In this document: positions 1 through 6,790 of the stretch, piece after piece
Position numbering within the stretch: the first letter of the stretch is position 1
Layout: each line of letters starts with the position of its first letter
Source: Candidatus Saccharibacteria bacterium UBA1788
Lineage (GTDB): Bacteria; Patescibacteriota; Saccharimonadia; Saccharimonadales; Saccharimonadaceae
NCBI GenBank assembly: GCA_002315165.1
Contig: DCGC01000006.1
Location: 1 to 12,331, forward strand
Reading direction: 5' to 3'
DNA: 12,331 bases
Notes under the pieces: generated by a model
The model's input: only the letters and a program-made list of their open reading frames with translations
Databases searched by the model: none
Told to the model about the DNA's origin: nothing
Translations under genes and position numbers: made by a program

Positions 1-1
1 C

Positions 2-133
2 GGCCACTACTGGTCACGCCGTATCTTCTCATCAGCGTTTTCTTACCGCCTGTACTTCAGTTCCGGCAGCGTCGGCCCTCAGAATATCATCAATCGCGGC
101 CTCGGGTTCTCGGTTCGTTGCCTTGCCCGCTAG
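2..133 (+). CDS. C-terminal end of an exported FISUMP-type surface protein (5' part outside window)
   Basis: An open frame enters from the left edge and stops at TAG 131-133, giving 43 residues. They start GHYWSRR and end GFSVRCLAR. An aromatic YWS motif, alternating Tyr/Ser/Phe strands and a terminal G-[FY]-[SA]-VRC signature are typical of the C-terminus of Fibrobacter succinogenes major paralogous (FISUMP/DUF1566-like) domains, which have a C-type-lectin-like character and sit on exported proteins. The surface protein at 9384-11189 has a related signature (GYAVRC, residues 429-434). The start, signal peptide and most of the domain lie outside the window. By hand count this stretch is about 58% GC and only about 13-14% adenine on the coding strand, unlike its AT-richer neighbours. 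It converges with trmD, with three bases between the two stop codons. The family call is from pattern recognition; ligand unknown. Confidence 0.72.
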   Translation, partial: GHYWSRRIFSSAFSYRLYFSSGSVGPQNIINRGLGFSVRCLAR

Positions 134-136
134 AAG

Positions 137-796
137 TTAAGCTGATTTTTGCGAATGTTCAGAGCGCCACTTTTTTATTTCGCTATGGTTACCCGACAAA
201 AGAATATCTGGAACAGTCATACCGCGAAAATCATATGGCTTGGTGTATTGCGGATATTCAATATTGTCGCCATCGGAAAAACTTTCGACAAGGGCAGAAG
301 TCTCCCCGCCGAGTACCCCTGGAATAAGACGAACAATAGAGTCAACCATAATCAGCGCTGGGAGCTCGCCACCAGTAAGGACGTATTTGCCTAAAGAAAT
401 TTTATAGTCGACAATCGAGAGAATGCGTTCATCATACCCCTCGTAATGCGGACAAAGAATAATATAGTGGCCGCCTTTCGTTGCAAAATTTTCAGCCATA
501 GGCTGGGACCAAGTATCGCCAGCTGGGGTAGGAATAATTACTTTTGCGGACGGATCTTTAGATTTAACAGATTCAATAGCGGCGAAAACCGGTTCACAGC
601 GGAGTAGCATACCATCACCACCACCGTACGGAGTATCGTCAACTGACTTATGCGGGCCAAGCCCGAATTCGCGAAGATCAACAAAATCAAACTCGGCAAT
701 TCCCTTGTCTTTAGCTTTCCACATCATAGAAACGTCAAGATAAGGCCTTAGTGCATCCTGGAACAGCGTAATAATTGTAAATTTGATTTTTGGCAT
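137..796 (-). CDS. trmD: tRNA (guanine-N1-)-methyltransferase TrmD
   Basis: TrmD methylates N1 of G37, next to the anticodon of tRNAs reading CNN-type codons, using S-adenosylmethionine, and so prevents +1 frameshifting. The 219-residue product shows the family hallmarks: YGGGDGM (57-63), the trefoil-knot SAM site with YEGYDERI (118-125) and GKYVLTGGELPA (136-147), DSIVRLIPG (152-160) whose Arg156 aligns with E. coli Arg154, and the C-terminal YTKP...VPDILLSGNH segment (184-204). The tail is short: many homologues reach 230-255 residues. The position of the catalytic Asp169 of E. coli TrmD (in its EDSF motif) aligns here with Glu171 (VESF), an unusual change. The gene stands alone and not in an rpsP-rimM-trmD-rplS cluster. 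The ATG at 794-796 lacks a Shine-Dalgarno and lies 6 bases after a -10 element. Confidence 0.95.
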   Translation of the reverse strand: MPKIKFTIITLFQDALRPYLDVSMMWKAKDKGIAEFDFVDLREFGLGPHKSVDDTPYGGGDGMLLRCEPVFAAIESVKSKDPSAKVIIPTPAGDTWSQPMAENFATKGGHYIILCPHYEGYDERILSIVDYKISLGKYVLTGGELPALIMVDSIVRLIPGVLGGETSALVESFSDGDNIEYPQYTKPYDFRGMTVPDILLSGNHSEIKKWRSEHSQKSA

Positions 797-802
797 AGAC
801 CT

Positions 803-811
803 ATTCTATCA
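803..811 (-). promoter_or_regulatory. Extended -10 promoter of trmD, predicted leaderless
   Basis: Read on the minus strand, TGA-TAGAAT matches an extended -10 (TGn followed by TATAAT with one mismatch). The hexamer occupies 803-808 and is separated from the trmD ATG by exactly 6 bases. RNA synthesis starting at the usual distance would begin at or next to the A of the ATG. No Shine-Dalgarno is present, and no good -35 lies at 17 bases. Function is inferred from spacing. Confidence 0.55.
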
Positions 812-814
812 CAT

Positions 815-843
815 TTGCCAAAAAAGCTAAAGTGTGCTATAAT
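815..843 (+). promoter_or_regulatory. Sigma-70-type promoter for the small membrane protein gene
   Basis: The -35 TTGCCA (815-820, 5 of 6 matches) is followed by a 17-base spacer and a perfect TATAAT (838-843) preceded by TGC, giving an extended -10. Predicted transcription begins near 850, leaving a leader of about 40 bases before the ATG at 889. It is one of the best promoter matches in the window and points away from trmD. Confidence 0.8.
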
Positions 844-873
844 TAAAAGATAAGCTCTTTCTTTTAGACAGAC

Positions 874-883
874 AGGGGAGGTG
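874..883 (+). promoter_or_regulatory. Strong Shine-Dalgarno of the 889 gene
   Basis: AGGGGAGGTG lies five bases before the ATG at 889 and fixes that start. It contains GGAGGTG, complementary to the 16S rRNA 3' end. It contrasts with several neighbouring genes that lack any such site. Confidence 0.8.
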
Positions 884-888
884 AAAAA

Positions 889-1251
889 ATGAAGAGCGAA
901 TGTACCTTTAACTTTAGGCGAGCTTTTGCGATTGTAATTAGAATTTTAATCATATTAGCGATTGTTGTCGGAATTTTTATCAAAGAGTTTGTACACGAAC
1001 GGACTCAAATAAGCGGAACCTATGAGGTTGTGACTGATAAAGGCGTCGTTTTAACTTTTGAGCCAGAGACAAAATATACTTTTGATGGTAGTAGTCTATT
1101 CACCTCAAAGAAAGGGATTTCAGGCACTTGCTATGAATCGGAAAAATTTCGAGTTTATAGCTATAAAGATAACGAAAAGACTGTCGAGGTAGCCTATATG
1201 AAGCAAAATCTTATCGTGTCCTATACAGACGCAAAAGTTCGAAAAAAGTAA
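889..1251 (+). CDS. Small single-pass membrane-anchored protein of unknown function
   Basis: I do not recognise a family for this 120-residue protein. A short, net basic N-terminus (Lys2, Arg10, Arg11) precedes one long hydrophobic segment at about residues 12-31 (AFAIVIRILIILAIVVGIFI). A polar region of about 85 residues follows, with alternating hydrophobic and charged residues and many Thr/Tyr/Val, suggesting a small beta-rich domain. With no signal-peptidase site visible, the likely topology is an N-terminal anchor with the C-terminal domain outside. The tail is basic (VRKK). The start is well supported by an extended -10 promoter and a strong Shine-Dalgarno. The gene is monocistronic and ends in a bidirectional terminator shared with nrdG. 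The good control signals argue that it is real and well expressed. Confidence 0.8.
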   Translation: MKSECTFNFRRAFAIVIRILIILAIVVGIFIKEFVHERTQISGTYEVVTDKGVVLTFEPETKYTFDGSSLFTSKKGISGTCYESEKFRVYSYKDNEKTVEVAYMKQNLIVSYTDAKVRKK

Positions 1252-1273
1252 AATCCCCATTTCTGGGGATTTT
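1250..1273. terminator. Bidirectional intrinsic terminator between the 889 gene and nrdG
   Basis: Arms AAAATCCCC (1250-1258) and GGGGATTTT (1265-1273) form a perfect 9-bp stem with a 6-base loop. It begins inside the stop codon of the plus-strand gene and ends just before the nrdG stop. On the minus strand the stem is followed by more T-rich sequence, so it can end transcription from both convergent genes. Confidence 0.85.
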
Positions 1274-1274
1274 C

Positions 1275-1766
1275 TCATTCTTGGGAAAGGATTTTGCCGG
1301 TACCGTATTCTAGATGAAGAAGGCGTTGGTTACGAGAACCGCGAAACTTAAGAGTTAAATCGCGTTCTTCGAGAATGAAACGCCCGTCGATTAGAGCGTC
1401 GAGAGATTTTAAAAACTCCCAAGCTGCACCGCCGTATTTTTTGATTTCTTCGTAGGTAAAACCCGAGAAGCTCCAGACATTCCAGCCAAGCTCTTTGCGG
1501 CAAAAATCAGCAATCTCTTTGCAGGCTTCGGCCTGACAAAACGGCTCCCCGCCACAAAAAGTGATGCCAGTTTGTCCCTTAAAAGCGCGGAGACGCTCTT
1601 TTACTTCTTCGATATCGACTAAAATGCCGCCCTCAAAATCCCAAGTTTCTGGGTTTTGGCAACCTTTACAATGGTTAGGGCAACCTTGCGTCCAGAGTAC
1701 GGCCCGAAGGCCGTACCCGTTAACAATGTTGTCATGTTCAATAGGACCAGACAAGCGAATCTGCAT
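1275..1766 (-). CDS. nrdG: Anaerobic ribonucleoside-triphosphate reductase activating protein NrdG
   Basis: NrdG is a radical SAM enzyme. Its [4Fe-4S] cluster cleaves S-adenosylmethionine, and the resulting radical installs the glycyl radical on NrdD. The 163-residue product has the CxxxCxxC cluster motif at Cys29, Cys33 and Cys36 (CPNHCKGC) and the GGEP SAM-binding motif at 72-75, both in the usual order for the family; its length is normal (E. coli is about 154). The ATG overlaps the nrdD stop by one base (TAATG), so translation is probably coupled and the two proteins are made together. It ends in TGA, followed at once by the terminator, which supports UGA being a stop in this organism. 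Confidence 0.96.
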   Translation of the reverse strand: MQIRLSGPIEHDNIVNGYGLRAVLWTQGCPNHCKGCQNPETWDFEGGILVDIEEVKERLRAFKGQTGITFCGGEPFCQAEACKEIADFCRKELGWNVWSFSGFTYEEIKKYGGAAWEFLKSLDALIDGRFILEERDLTLKFRGSRNQRLLHLEYGTGKILSQE

Positions 1767-4108
1767 TATTCTTTACCCAACATTGAAGTTTGTTCAGCTT
1801 TTTCTGCTTCACGAGCGCACTTTTCTTCGGCAGTATAGACGCCGTCGATATTATGTTTAACGCGCGCTTTTTCTTCGGCTTTTTTAGCATCGTTCCAACG
1901 GTCAAGAGTTCCAACGAGGTAGCCAGTAATGCGACGAAGTCGTTCAAAAGGAATTTCACCTTCGAGTCGCCCGCAAGATGGGCAGCGATCGCCAGAAATG
2001 ATACCCGAAAAACCACATACTGGGTCACGGTCAACAGGATGGTTGACAGAACCATAGCCAATGCCGGATTCTTTCATCTTTCTAATGACAGCTTCAAAGG
2101 CTTCGATATTGTTGGAAGGATCACCGTCAAGCTCGATATAGGTAATGTGGCCAGCGTTGCAGAGGTTGTGGTATGGAGCTTCAATCTCTATCTTTTCGAA
2201 AGCAGAGATTGGATAATAAACAGGAACGTGGAAGGAGTTAGTATAGAAGTCGCGGTCGGTAATGCCTTTAAGAACACCATATTCTTTGCGATCCATTTTA
2301 GTAAAGCGGCCAGAAAGACCTTCGGCTGGAGTAGCAAGGAGCGAGAAGTTTAGATGATGTTTTTTGGAATATTCGTCACATTTGTCGCGCATATGAGAGA
2401 TAATATCAAGACCGAGCTCGCAGGAATCTTCATCTTCGCCGTGGTGTTTGCCAGTCATAGCAACTAGAGTCTCTGCTAGGCCGATAAAGCCGATTGAAAG
2501 TGTGCCGTGCTTGATAACGTCACGAAGGGTGTCGTCTGGTTTGAGCTTTTCACTGCCGAACCAGTTGCCTTGCCCCATAAGGAATGGGAAGTTGCGGACG
2601 TGCTGGTTGGCTTGGAACTCAAAGCGCTCGTAAAGTTCGCCTTCACAGAGGTCCATAATATGGTCGAGGTCGCGGTAGAATTCAGACCAGTCGGCTTCTT
2701 CACGCTCGCCAGTCACAATACCGTGTTTAATTCCTAAGCGAACTAGGTTGACAGTTGTAAAGCTAAGGTTGCCACGACCGGTAGCTATGCCGTCTGATTC
2801 AGGGAAAACAGAGGCAAAAACGCGAGTGCGGCAGCCCATGGTCGCAATTTCTGTGCGATAGTCGCCTGGTTTGTAATACTTTAAGTTGTATGGAGCGTCT
2901 ATAAAGCAGAAGTTTGGAAAAAGACGTTTTGCGGAAACTTCCATACTGCGTTTGAAGAGGTCGTAGTTCGGATCTTCTGGATTATAATTGACGCCTTCTT
3001 TGACTTTGAAAATTGAAATTGGGAAGATTGGGGTTTCGCCACGGCCTAGACCTTTATCAGTAGCTTCGAGCAACATTTTTGAAACTAGGCGGCCAGCAGG
3101 AGAAGTGTCGGTGCCAAAGTTAATAGAAGTGAATGGAACTTGTGCGCCAGCACGAGAGTGCATGGTGTTGAGGTTATGGACGAATCCTTCCATAGCTTGT
3201 TGAGTCTCGCGCTCAGTATCTTCGACGGAAGACTCGATAACTTCTTTTGGAAGTTTTTTGCGTTCAAGTTTAGCATTGTCGCCAAATTCGATATAGTCGC
3301 CAACTTCGAAATCGATTTTTTTATCGACAAATTTATTGTATTTCTCGATATTACGTTTTAGAGATTTACGAAAAGTTTTATCTACGCCTGGAGCCATCGC
3401 GTAATCGAAGTTAGGAATCGATTGTCCGCCATGTTGCTCATTTTGGTTAGCCTGAAGGACGATAGCTGCTAGAGCGGCATAGGAACCGATAGAGTTTGGA
3501 GTGCGAAGATGTCCATGCCCGGTGTTAAACCCACCATTTTCAAAAAGACGGAAAGGGTCGGTTTGACAGCAAGTAAGAGTTCCAGTTGCGTAAAAGTCAA
3601 GGTCATGAACGTGAATGTCGCCGTTGTCATGGGCGAAAGCATATTCTGGTTTCATGAGAGTAGTTTTTGCAAAAACTTTTGAGCCTTCAGCACCGAATTG
3701 GAGCATTTTGCCCATGGCTGAGTTGCCATCGACGTTAGCGTTACCGCGCTTGACGTCGGAATCTTCCGAGGCGTCAGCGATGGCGATAGTTTTATAGACT
3801 TGCATTAAGTCACTTTTAGAGATACGAACGTCGCTGCGATGACGGCGATATTGAGCATAGGATTTGGCGGTATGGCAGTAGCCAAGTTCGCGAAGAGTCT
3901 TCTCGACAGTATCTTGTAATTGTTCGACGGTAGGGATACGCTGTTTAATATCGTTTTTTGCGTTTTCCAAAACTTTAGCGGCAATTTCTTCGACCTTATC
4001 AGCGTGATATTCACCAGTGGCTGCTCCGGCTTTTTTTAATGCTTCAGCGATTTTATTAGCATTAAAGTCGACGATTTTGCCGTCGCGTTTGATAATTTTT
4101 TTGAACAT
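1766..4108 (-). CDS. nrdD: Anaerobic (class III) ribonucleoside-triphosphate reductase NrdD
   Basis: NrdD reduces ribonucleoside triphosphates to deoxyribonucleotides without oxygen, using a glycyl radical made by NrdG. The 780-residue product has an N-terminal ATP-cone (about 1-92; VVDFN-like IVDFNANKI at 12-20), where ATP/dATP control activity. The catalytic barrel follows, with a Cys pair at 180-181 and the finger-loop MGCRTRV, where Cys426 is the likely thiyl site. The glycyl-radical motif is RRITGYL, with Gly729. The zinc-binding region before it has Cys698, Cys709 and Cys712, but the first pair appears to keep only one Cys, with Asp695 where another is expected. A 51-residue Ala/Glu/Lys-rich tail follows Gly729, longer than in E. 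coli (about 31). A near-perfect Shine-Dalgarno fixes the start, and the upstream promoter carries paired NrdR-type boxes. Confidence 0.97.
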   Translation of the reverse strand: MFKKIIKRDGKIVDFNANKIAEALKKAGAATGEYHADKVEEIAAKVLENAKNDIKQRIPTVEQLQDTVEKTLRELGYCHTAKSYAQYRRHRSDVRISKSDLMQVYKTIAIADASEDSDVKRGNANVDGNSAMGKMLQFGAEGSKVFAKTTLMKPEYAFAHDNGDIHVHDLDFYATGTLTCCQTDPFRLFENGGFNTGHGHLRTPNSIGSYAALAAIVLQANQNEQHGGQSIPNFDYAMAPGVDKTFRKSLKRNIEKYNKFVDKKIDFEVGDYIEFGDNAKLERKKLPKEVIESSVEDTERETQQAMEGFVHNLNTMHSRAGAQVPFTSINFGTDTSPAGRLVSKMLLEATDKGLGRGETPIFPISIFKVKEGVNYNPEDPNYDLFKRSMEVSAKRLFPNFCFIDAPYNLKYYKPGDYRTEIATMGCRTRVFASVFPESDGIATGRGNLSFTTVNLVRLGIKHGIVTGEREEADWSEFYRDLDHIMDLCEGELYERFEFQANQHVRNFPFLMGQGNWFGSEKLKPDDTLRDVIKHGTLSIGFIGLAETLVAMTGKHHGEDEDSCELGLDIISHMRDKCDEYSKKHHLNFSLLATPAEGLSGRFTKMDRKEYGVLKGITDRDFYTNSFHVPVYYPISAFEKIEIEAPYHNLCNAGHITYIELDGDPSNNIEAFEAVIRKMKESGIGYGSVNHPVDRDPVCGFSGIISGDRCPSCGRLEGEIPFERLRRITGYLVGTLDRWNDAKKAEEKARVKHNIDGVYTAEEKCAREAEKAEQTSMLGKE

Positions 4109-4115
4109 AAAAAAT

Positions 4116-4123
4116 ACCTCCTT
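4116..4123 (-). promoter_or_regulatory. Shine-Dalgarno of nrdD
   Basis: AAGGAGGT on the minus strand, seven bases before the nrdD ATG, is complementary to the 16S 3' end at all positions and decides the start. Confidence 0.85.
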
Positions 4124-4158
4124 AATTTGTCGCTTCTGTTTGTTTTTAGTCGTTTAGA

Positions 4159-4172
4159 CTCTATATTTAGTG
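4159..4172 (-). promoter_or_regulatory. NrdR-type box, promoter-distal (downstream of the start site)
   Basis: The plus strand reads CTCTATATTTAGTG, resembling the NrdR box core CACTATATATAGTG, with 12 bases that are the exact inverse of the upstream box. It lies just after the predicted transcription start of nrdDG. NrdR is a known zinc-finger/ATP-cone repressor of RNR genes that usually binds two such boxes; no nrdR gene lies in this window. Confidence 0.75.
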
Positions 4173-4182
4173 TCTGACTAGA

Positions 4183-4211
4183 ATTATACGGCACTAAATA
4201 TAGTGGGTCAA
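4183..4211 (-). promoter_or_regulatory. nrdDG promoter
   Basis: On the minus strand the -35 TTGACC (4206-4211, 5 of 6) is followed by a 17-base spacer and a perfect -10 TATAAT (4183-4188). Transcription would begin near 4176, giving a leader of about 68 bases. One NrdR-type box fills the spacer and the other lies at the start of the transcript, so repressor binding would block RNA polymerase directly. Confidence 0.8.
4192..4205 (-). promoter_or_regulatory. NrdR-type box, between -35 and -10
   Basis: CACTAAATATAGTG is a near-perfect palindrome (CACTA/TAGTG) matching the NrdR box pattern. Its centre is 33 bp from that of the second box, close to three helical turns, as is typical of paired NrdR boxes. 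It sits wholly within the promoter spacer. Confidence 0.82.
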
Positions 4212-4248
4212 GGGTTTTTGCTTATGATTTTGTTGTATTATTTACAAT

Positions 4249-6756
4249 CTACTTTTTGCGAAGTTTTTTGTGGAGTTCTACCACCGTGATTGGTAAAATT
4301 ATAGAGCAAAGAACAACGAATATCAAGGCTAATGGCGGGACGGGAACGACTCCGATATAGCGGCCGAGTGGAGTAAATAAAACTACCGATTGTAGCAGAA
4401 TCGCTACGAAAAGCGCTATGAAAAATAGCTTATTTTTTACTTTGAGGCGCTTTAAGGCAGATTCGTAAGTACCGCGTACGTTAAAGGCGCTCGCCCATTG
4501 CATGGCGACTAGGGCGATAAAAGCTAGCGTGGTTGATTCATCATGCGTAAGAAACTTCATCGACGAGAAATAAACCCCTAGAGTGATGAGAACCATCGTA
4601 AGTGAAATAATCAGCATACGCTCGAGGAGAATTTTCGAGAGAATAGGCGCATCTTTTGGCTCTGGCTTTTGATCCATAAAATGTTTTTCTGGCGGCTCTA
4701 GTCCAAGCGGAATAACCATCAACGAGTCCGTAACCATATTAATCCAGAGAATTTGAATCGGGAGCAGGATTTGGACTTTACCGATAAGTAGCGCTCCAAG
4801 CATAATAAAGACTTCGCCAGCGTTGGTAGCCAAAAGATAGATGAGCATGCGGCGGATATTAGCAAGGACAACGCGCCCTTCTTTCATAGCGTCGATAATC
4901 GTGGCAAAATTATTATCCAGCAAAACTATGTCGCCAGCGTCTTGGACGATAGACGGAGCGTCGCCCATTGCGATACCGATATGGGCGTTAGTGAGGGCGG
5001 GGACGTCGTTGACTCCGTCGCCAGTCATTGCGACAACTTCGTTGGTTTTAATAATTTTAAGAATACGATATTTGTCTTCTGGAGTAACGCGCGCAAAGAT
5101 GGCTATATTTTTGATTTTAGCAGTCAAATCTTCGTCGGTAATACTGCCGAGTTTCGAACAGTCTAGGACTTCAGAAAAATCTTTGACTAGGCCAAGCTTT
5201 TTTCCAATCGCAAAAGCAGTTTCGGCATGATCACCGGTAACCATTTTTACGCAAACTCCAGCTGTATTGGCCTGTTTGATAGCGGCTTTTGCTTCTTCGC
5301 GAATTACGTCGGCGACGCCGATAAGTCCGAGCAGTGTGAAATTATCTTTTTTATCGATACGATTGAGCTCGTTAATCTCATGCGCAAGATTAGCTTCGGC
5401 TATCGCGATTACTTTATAGCCATTGCGCGAAAGTTCGAGAATTGTCGCTTCGGTTTTTTCTCGATCGGCGTCAGAGATTTTTAGACAATGGGCTAGAATA
5501 TTTTCTGGAGCCCCTTTGACGATTAATTTTAATTTGCCACCGCGACACTCAAAAAGGTTACCGGACATTTTAATATCCTGGTCAAAGGCATAGGTTTTTA
5601 CTGGTTTAATATCCGATAGATGCGGTCGGTGGGTTTTTACATAATCCCAAATTGCAGTATCGAGCGGGTCGGACGATTCGGAAGCGACTAATGCAGACTG
5701 TGCAACTTGGGGTAAAATTTCCCCATTTTTAAGTGACCATATTTCTTGAACGCCGAGGTGGTTTTTAGTAAGAGTGCCAGTTTTATCACTAGCAATTGTG
5801 GTTACTATACCAATTGATTGGATAGCTCGGAGCTCTTTAATAAGAGTATTTTTCTTGGCCAATCTACGTGCGCCTAATGCCAAAATGATAGCTGTAACTA
5901 TTGGTAAGTCTTCTGGGATGGCAGAAACAATCATGGCGAGAGTGAATTTTGTGGCAGTCATGAATTCTATACCGTTGATAAGTTGGATTGCAAAGATAAT
6001 AGCTGCGAGGATTAACACCGTAGCGGCGATTTTGATAACTAACTTGTTAATTTTTTCTTGGATTGGACTGGCAATATTGGTTTCGGAAGCAAGCGAGGCA
6101 ATTTGCCCGTATTCGGTGTCGTTGCCAGTAGCCGTAACAATCATTTTGGCCGACCCAGTGATAACAAAAGACCCAGAAAACACCATATTGCGTTGCTCGT
6201 AGATTTTTTTGTTACCGGAAATTGCTTTGGCGTCTTTAGCTATTGACTCGGATTCTCCAGTGAGCATTGATTCATTAGTAAGCAGACCAGATTCACTAAA
6301 AATGCGCCCGTCGGCTGGAATTCTATCACCTTCGTTGAGAAAAACGATATCGCCCGGAACTAGCTCGGAGGCGTCGAGTTTAACTTTTTCTCCAGAGCGC
6401 AAAGCGATAATTTTGTGAACAGTTTTTACGCTCAAGTTACGCAAAATGCGTTCAGTAGAAAATCGTTGAATATAAAAAGTTACGGCATCCAGAACAATAT
6501 CGAGAGCGATAATAATAACTTCGGTCCAGCTTTGTTGGATAATTGACAGAATGAGGGCGACAATCAAAATTACCATGAACAAGTCCATGAACGGCTCGAG
6601 GATTTTCTGCCAAAGTGGCGTGCCTTTGATTTCCAATACATTACGGCCGTATTTTTTGCGGCGAACTTCTACTTCGTGTTGGGAAAGACCTTTTTCGGCG
6701 TTAGACTTGAGCTTGACAAGAGCTTCTTTTGCGCTTAAATTATAAAAATCAACCAT
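4249..6756 (-). CDS. P-type (P2, Ca2+-ATPase-like) cation-transporting ATPase
   Basis: This is an ATP-driven membrane cation pump of 835 residues, close to the usual size of bacterial P2 ATPases. Visible in order: N-terminal cation-ATPase domain (1-75), actuator-domain TGES (166-169), membrane helix 4 with PEDLP (281-285), phosphorylation motif DKTGTLT with Asp324, nucleotide-binding KGAPE (414-418), MVTGDHAETA (505-514), hinge TGDGVND (578-584), and a C-terminal block of membrane helices (about 638-825). Residues that bind Ca2+ in SERCA have counterparts: Glu282 in helix 4, Asn645 and Glu648 in helix 5, and Asn673, Thr676, Asp677 in helix 6, so Ca2+ (or Mn2+) export is most likely. Helix 4 has PED where SERCA has PEG. 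Na+/K+-type transport cannot be excluded. The ATG has no Shine-Dalgarno and follows a -10 by 6 bases. Confidence 0.93.
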   Translation of the reverse strand: MVDFYNLSAKEALVKLKSNAEKGLSQHEVEVRRKKYGRNVLEIKGTPLWQKILEPFMDLFMVILIVALILSIIQQSWTEVIIIALDIVLDAVTFYIQRFSTERILRNLSVKTVHKIIALRSGEKVKLDASELVPGDIVFLNEGDRIPADGRIFSESGLLTNESMLTGESESIAKDAKAISGNKKIYEQRNMVFSGSFVITGSAKMIVTATGNDTEYGQIASLASETNIASPIQEKINKLVIKIAATVLILAAIIFAIQLINGIEFMTATKFTLAMIVSAIPEDLPIVTAIILALGARRLAKKNTLIKELRAIQSIGIVTTIASDKTGTLTKNHLGVQEIWSLKNGEILPQVAQSALVASESSDPLDTAIWDYVKTHRPHLSDIKPVKTYAFDQDIKMSGNLFECRGGKLKLIVKGAPENILAHCLKISDADREKTEATILELSRNGYKVIAIAEANLAHEINELNRIDKKDNFTLLGLIGVADVIREEAKAAIKQANTAGVCVKMVTGDHAETAFAIGKKLGLVKDFSEVLDCSKLGSITDEDLTAKIKNIAIFARVTPEDKYRILKIIKTNEVVAMTGDGVNDVPALTNAHIGIAMGDAPSIVQDAGDIVLLDNNFATIIDAMKEGRVVLANIRRMLIYLLATNAGEVFIMLGALLIGKVQILLPIQILWINMVTDSLMVIPLGLEPPEKHFMDQKPEPKDAPILSKILLERMLIISLTMVLITLGVYFSSMKFLTHDESTTLAFIALVAMQWASAFNVRGTYESALKRLKVKNKLFFIALFVAILLQSVVLFTPLGRYIGVVPVPPLALIFVVLCSIILPITVVELHKKLRKK

Positions 6757-6762
6757 ATAATA

Positions 6763-6768
6763 AGTATA
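6763..6768 (-). promoter_or_regulatory. -10 element of the P-type ATPase gene, predicted leaderless; may be shared with the divergent gene
   Basis: TATACT on the minus strand ends 6 bases before the ATPase ATG, with no Shine-Dalgarno between. The opposite strand reads TATAAC at 6765-6770, a plausible -10 for the divergent gene at 6791, so the two may share a symmetrical -10 in this 34-base gap. No good -35 is seen for either. Confidence 0.5.
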
Positions 6769-6790
6769 ACCGATTTATCAAGAAAATAAT

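Noticed and set aside
1790..2353. 187-codon open frame on the plus strand opposite nrdD
   Set aside because: It is a shadow of the nrdD coding sequence: no Shine-Dalgarno or promoter, no recognisable domain, and the opposite strand encodes a clear NrdD. The same applies to other long frames opposite nrdD, the ATPase and the surface protein (for example 5774-6202 and 9993-10550).
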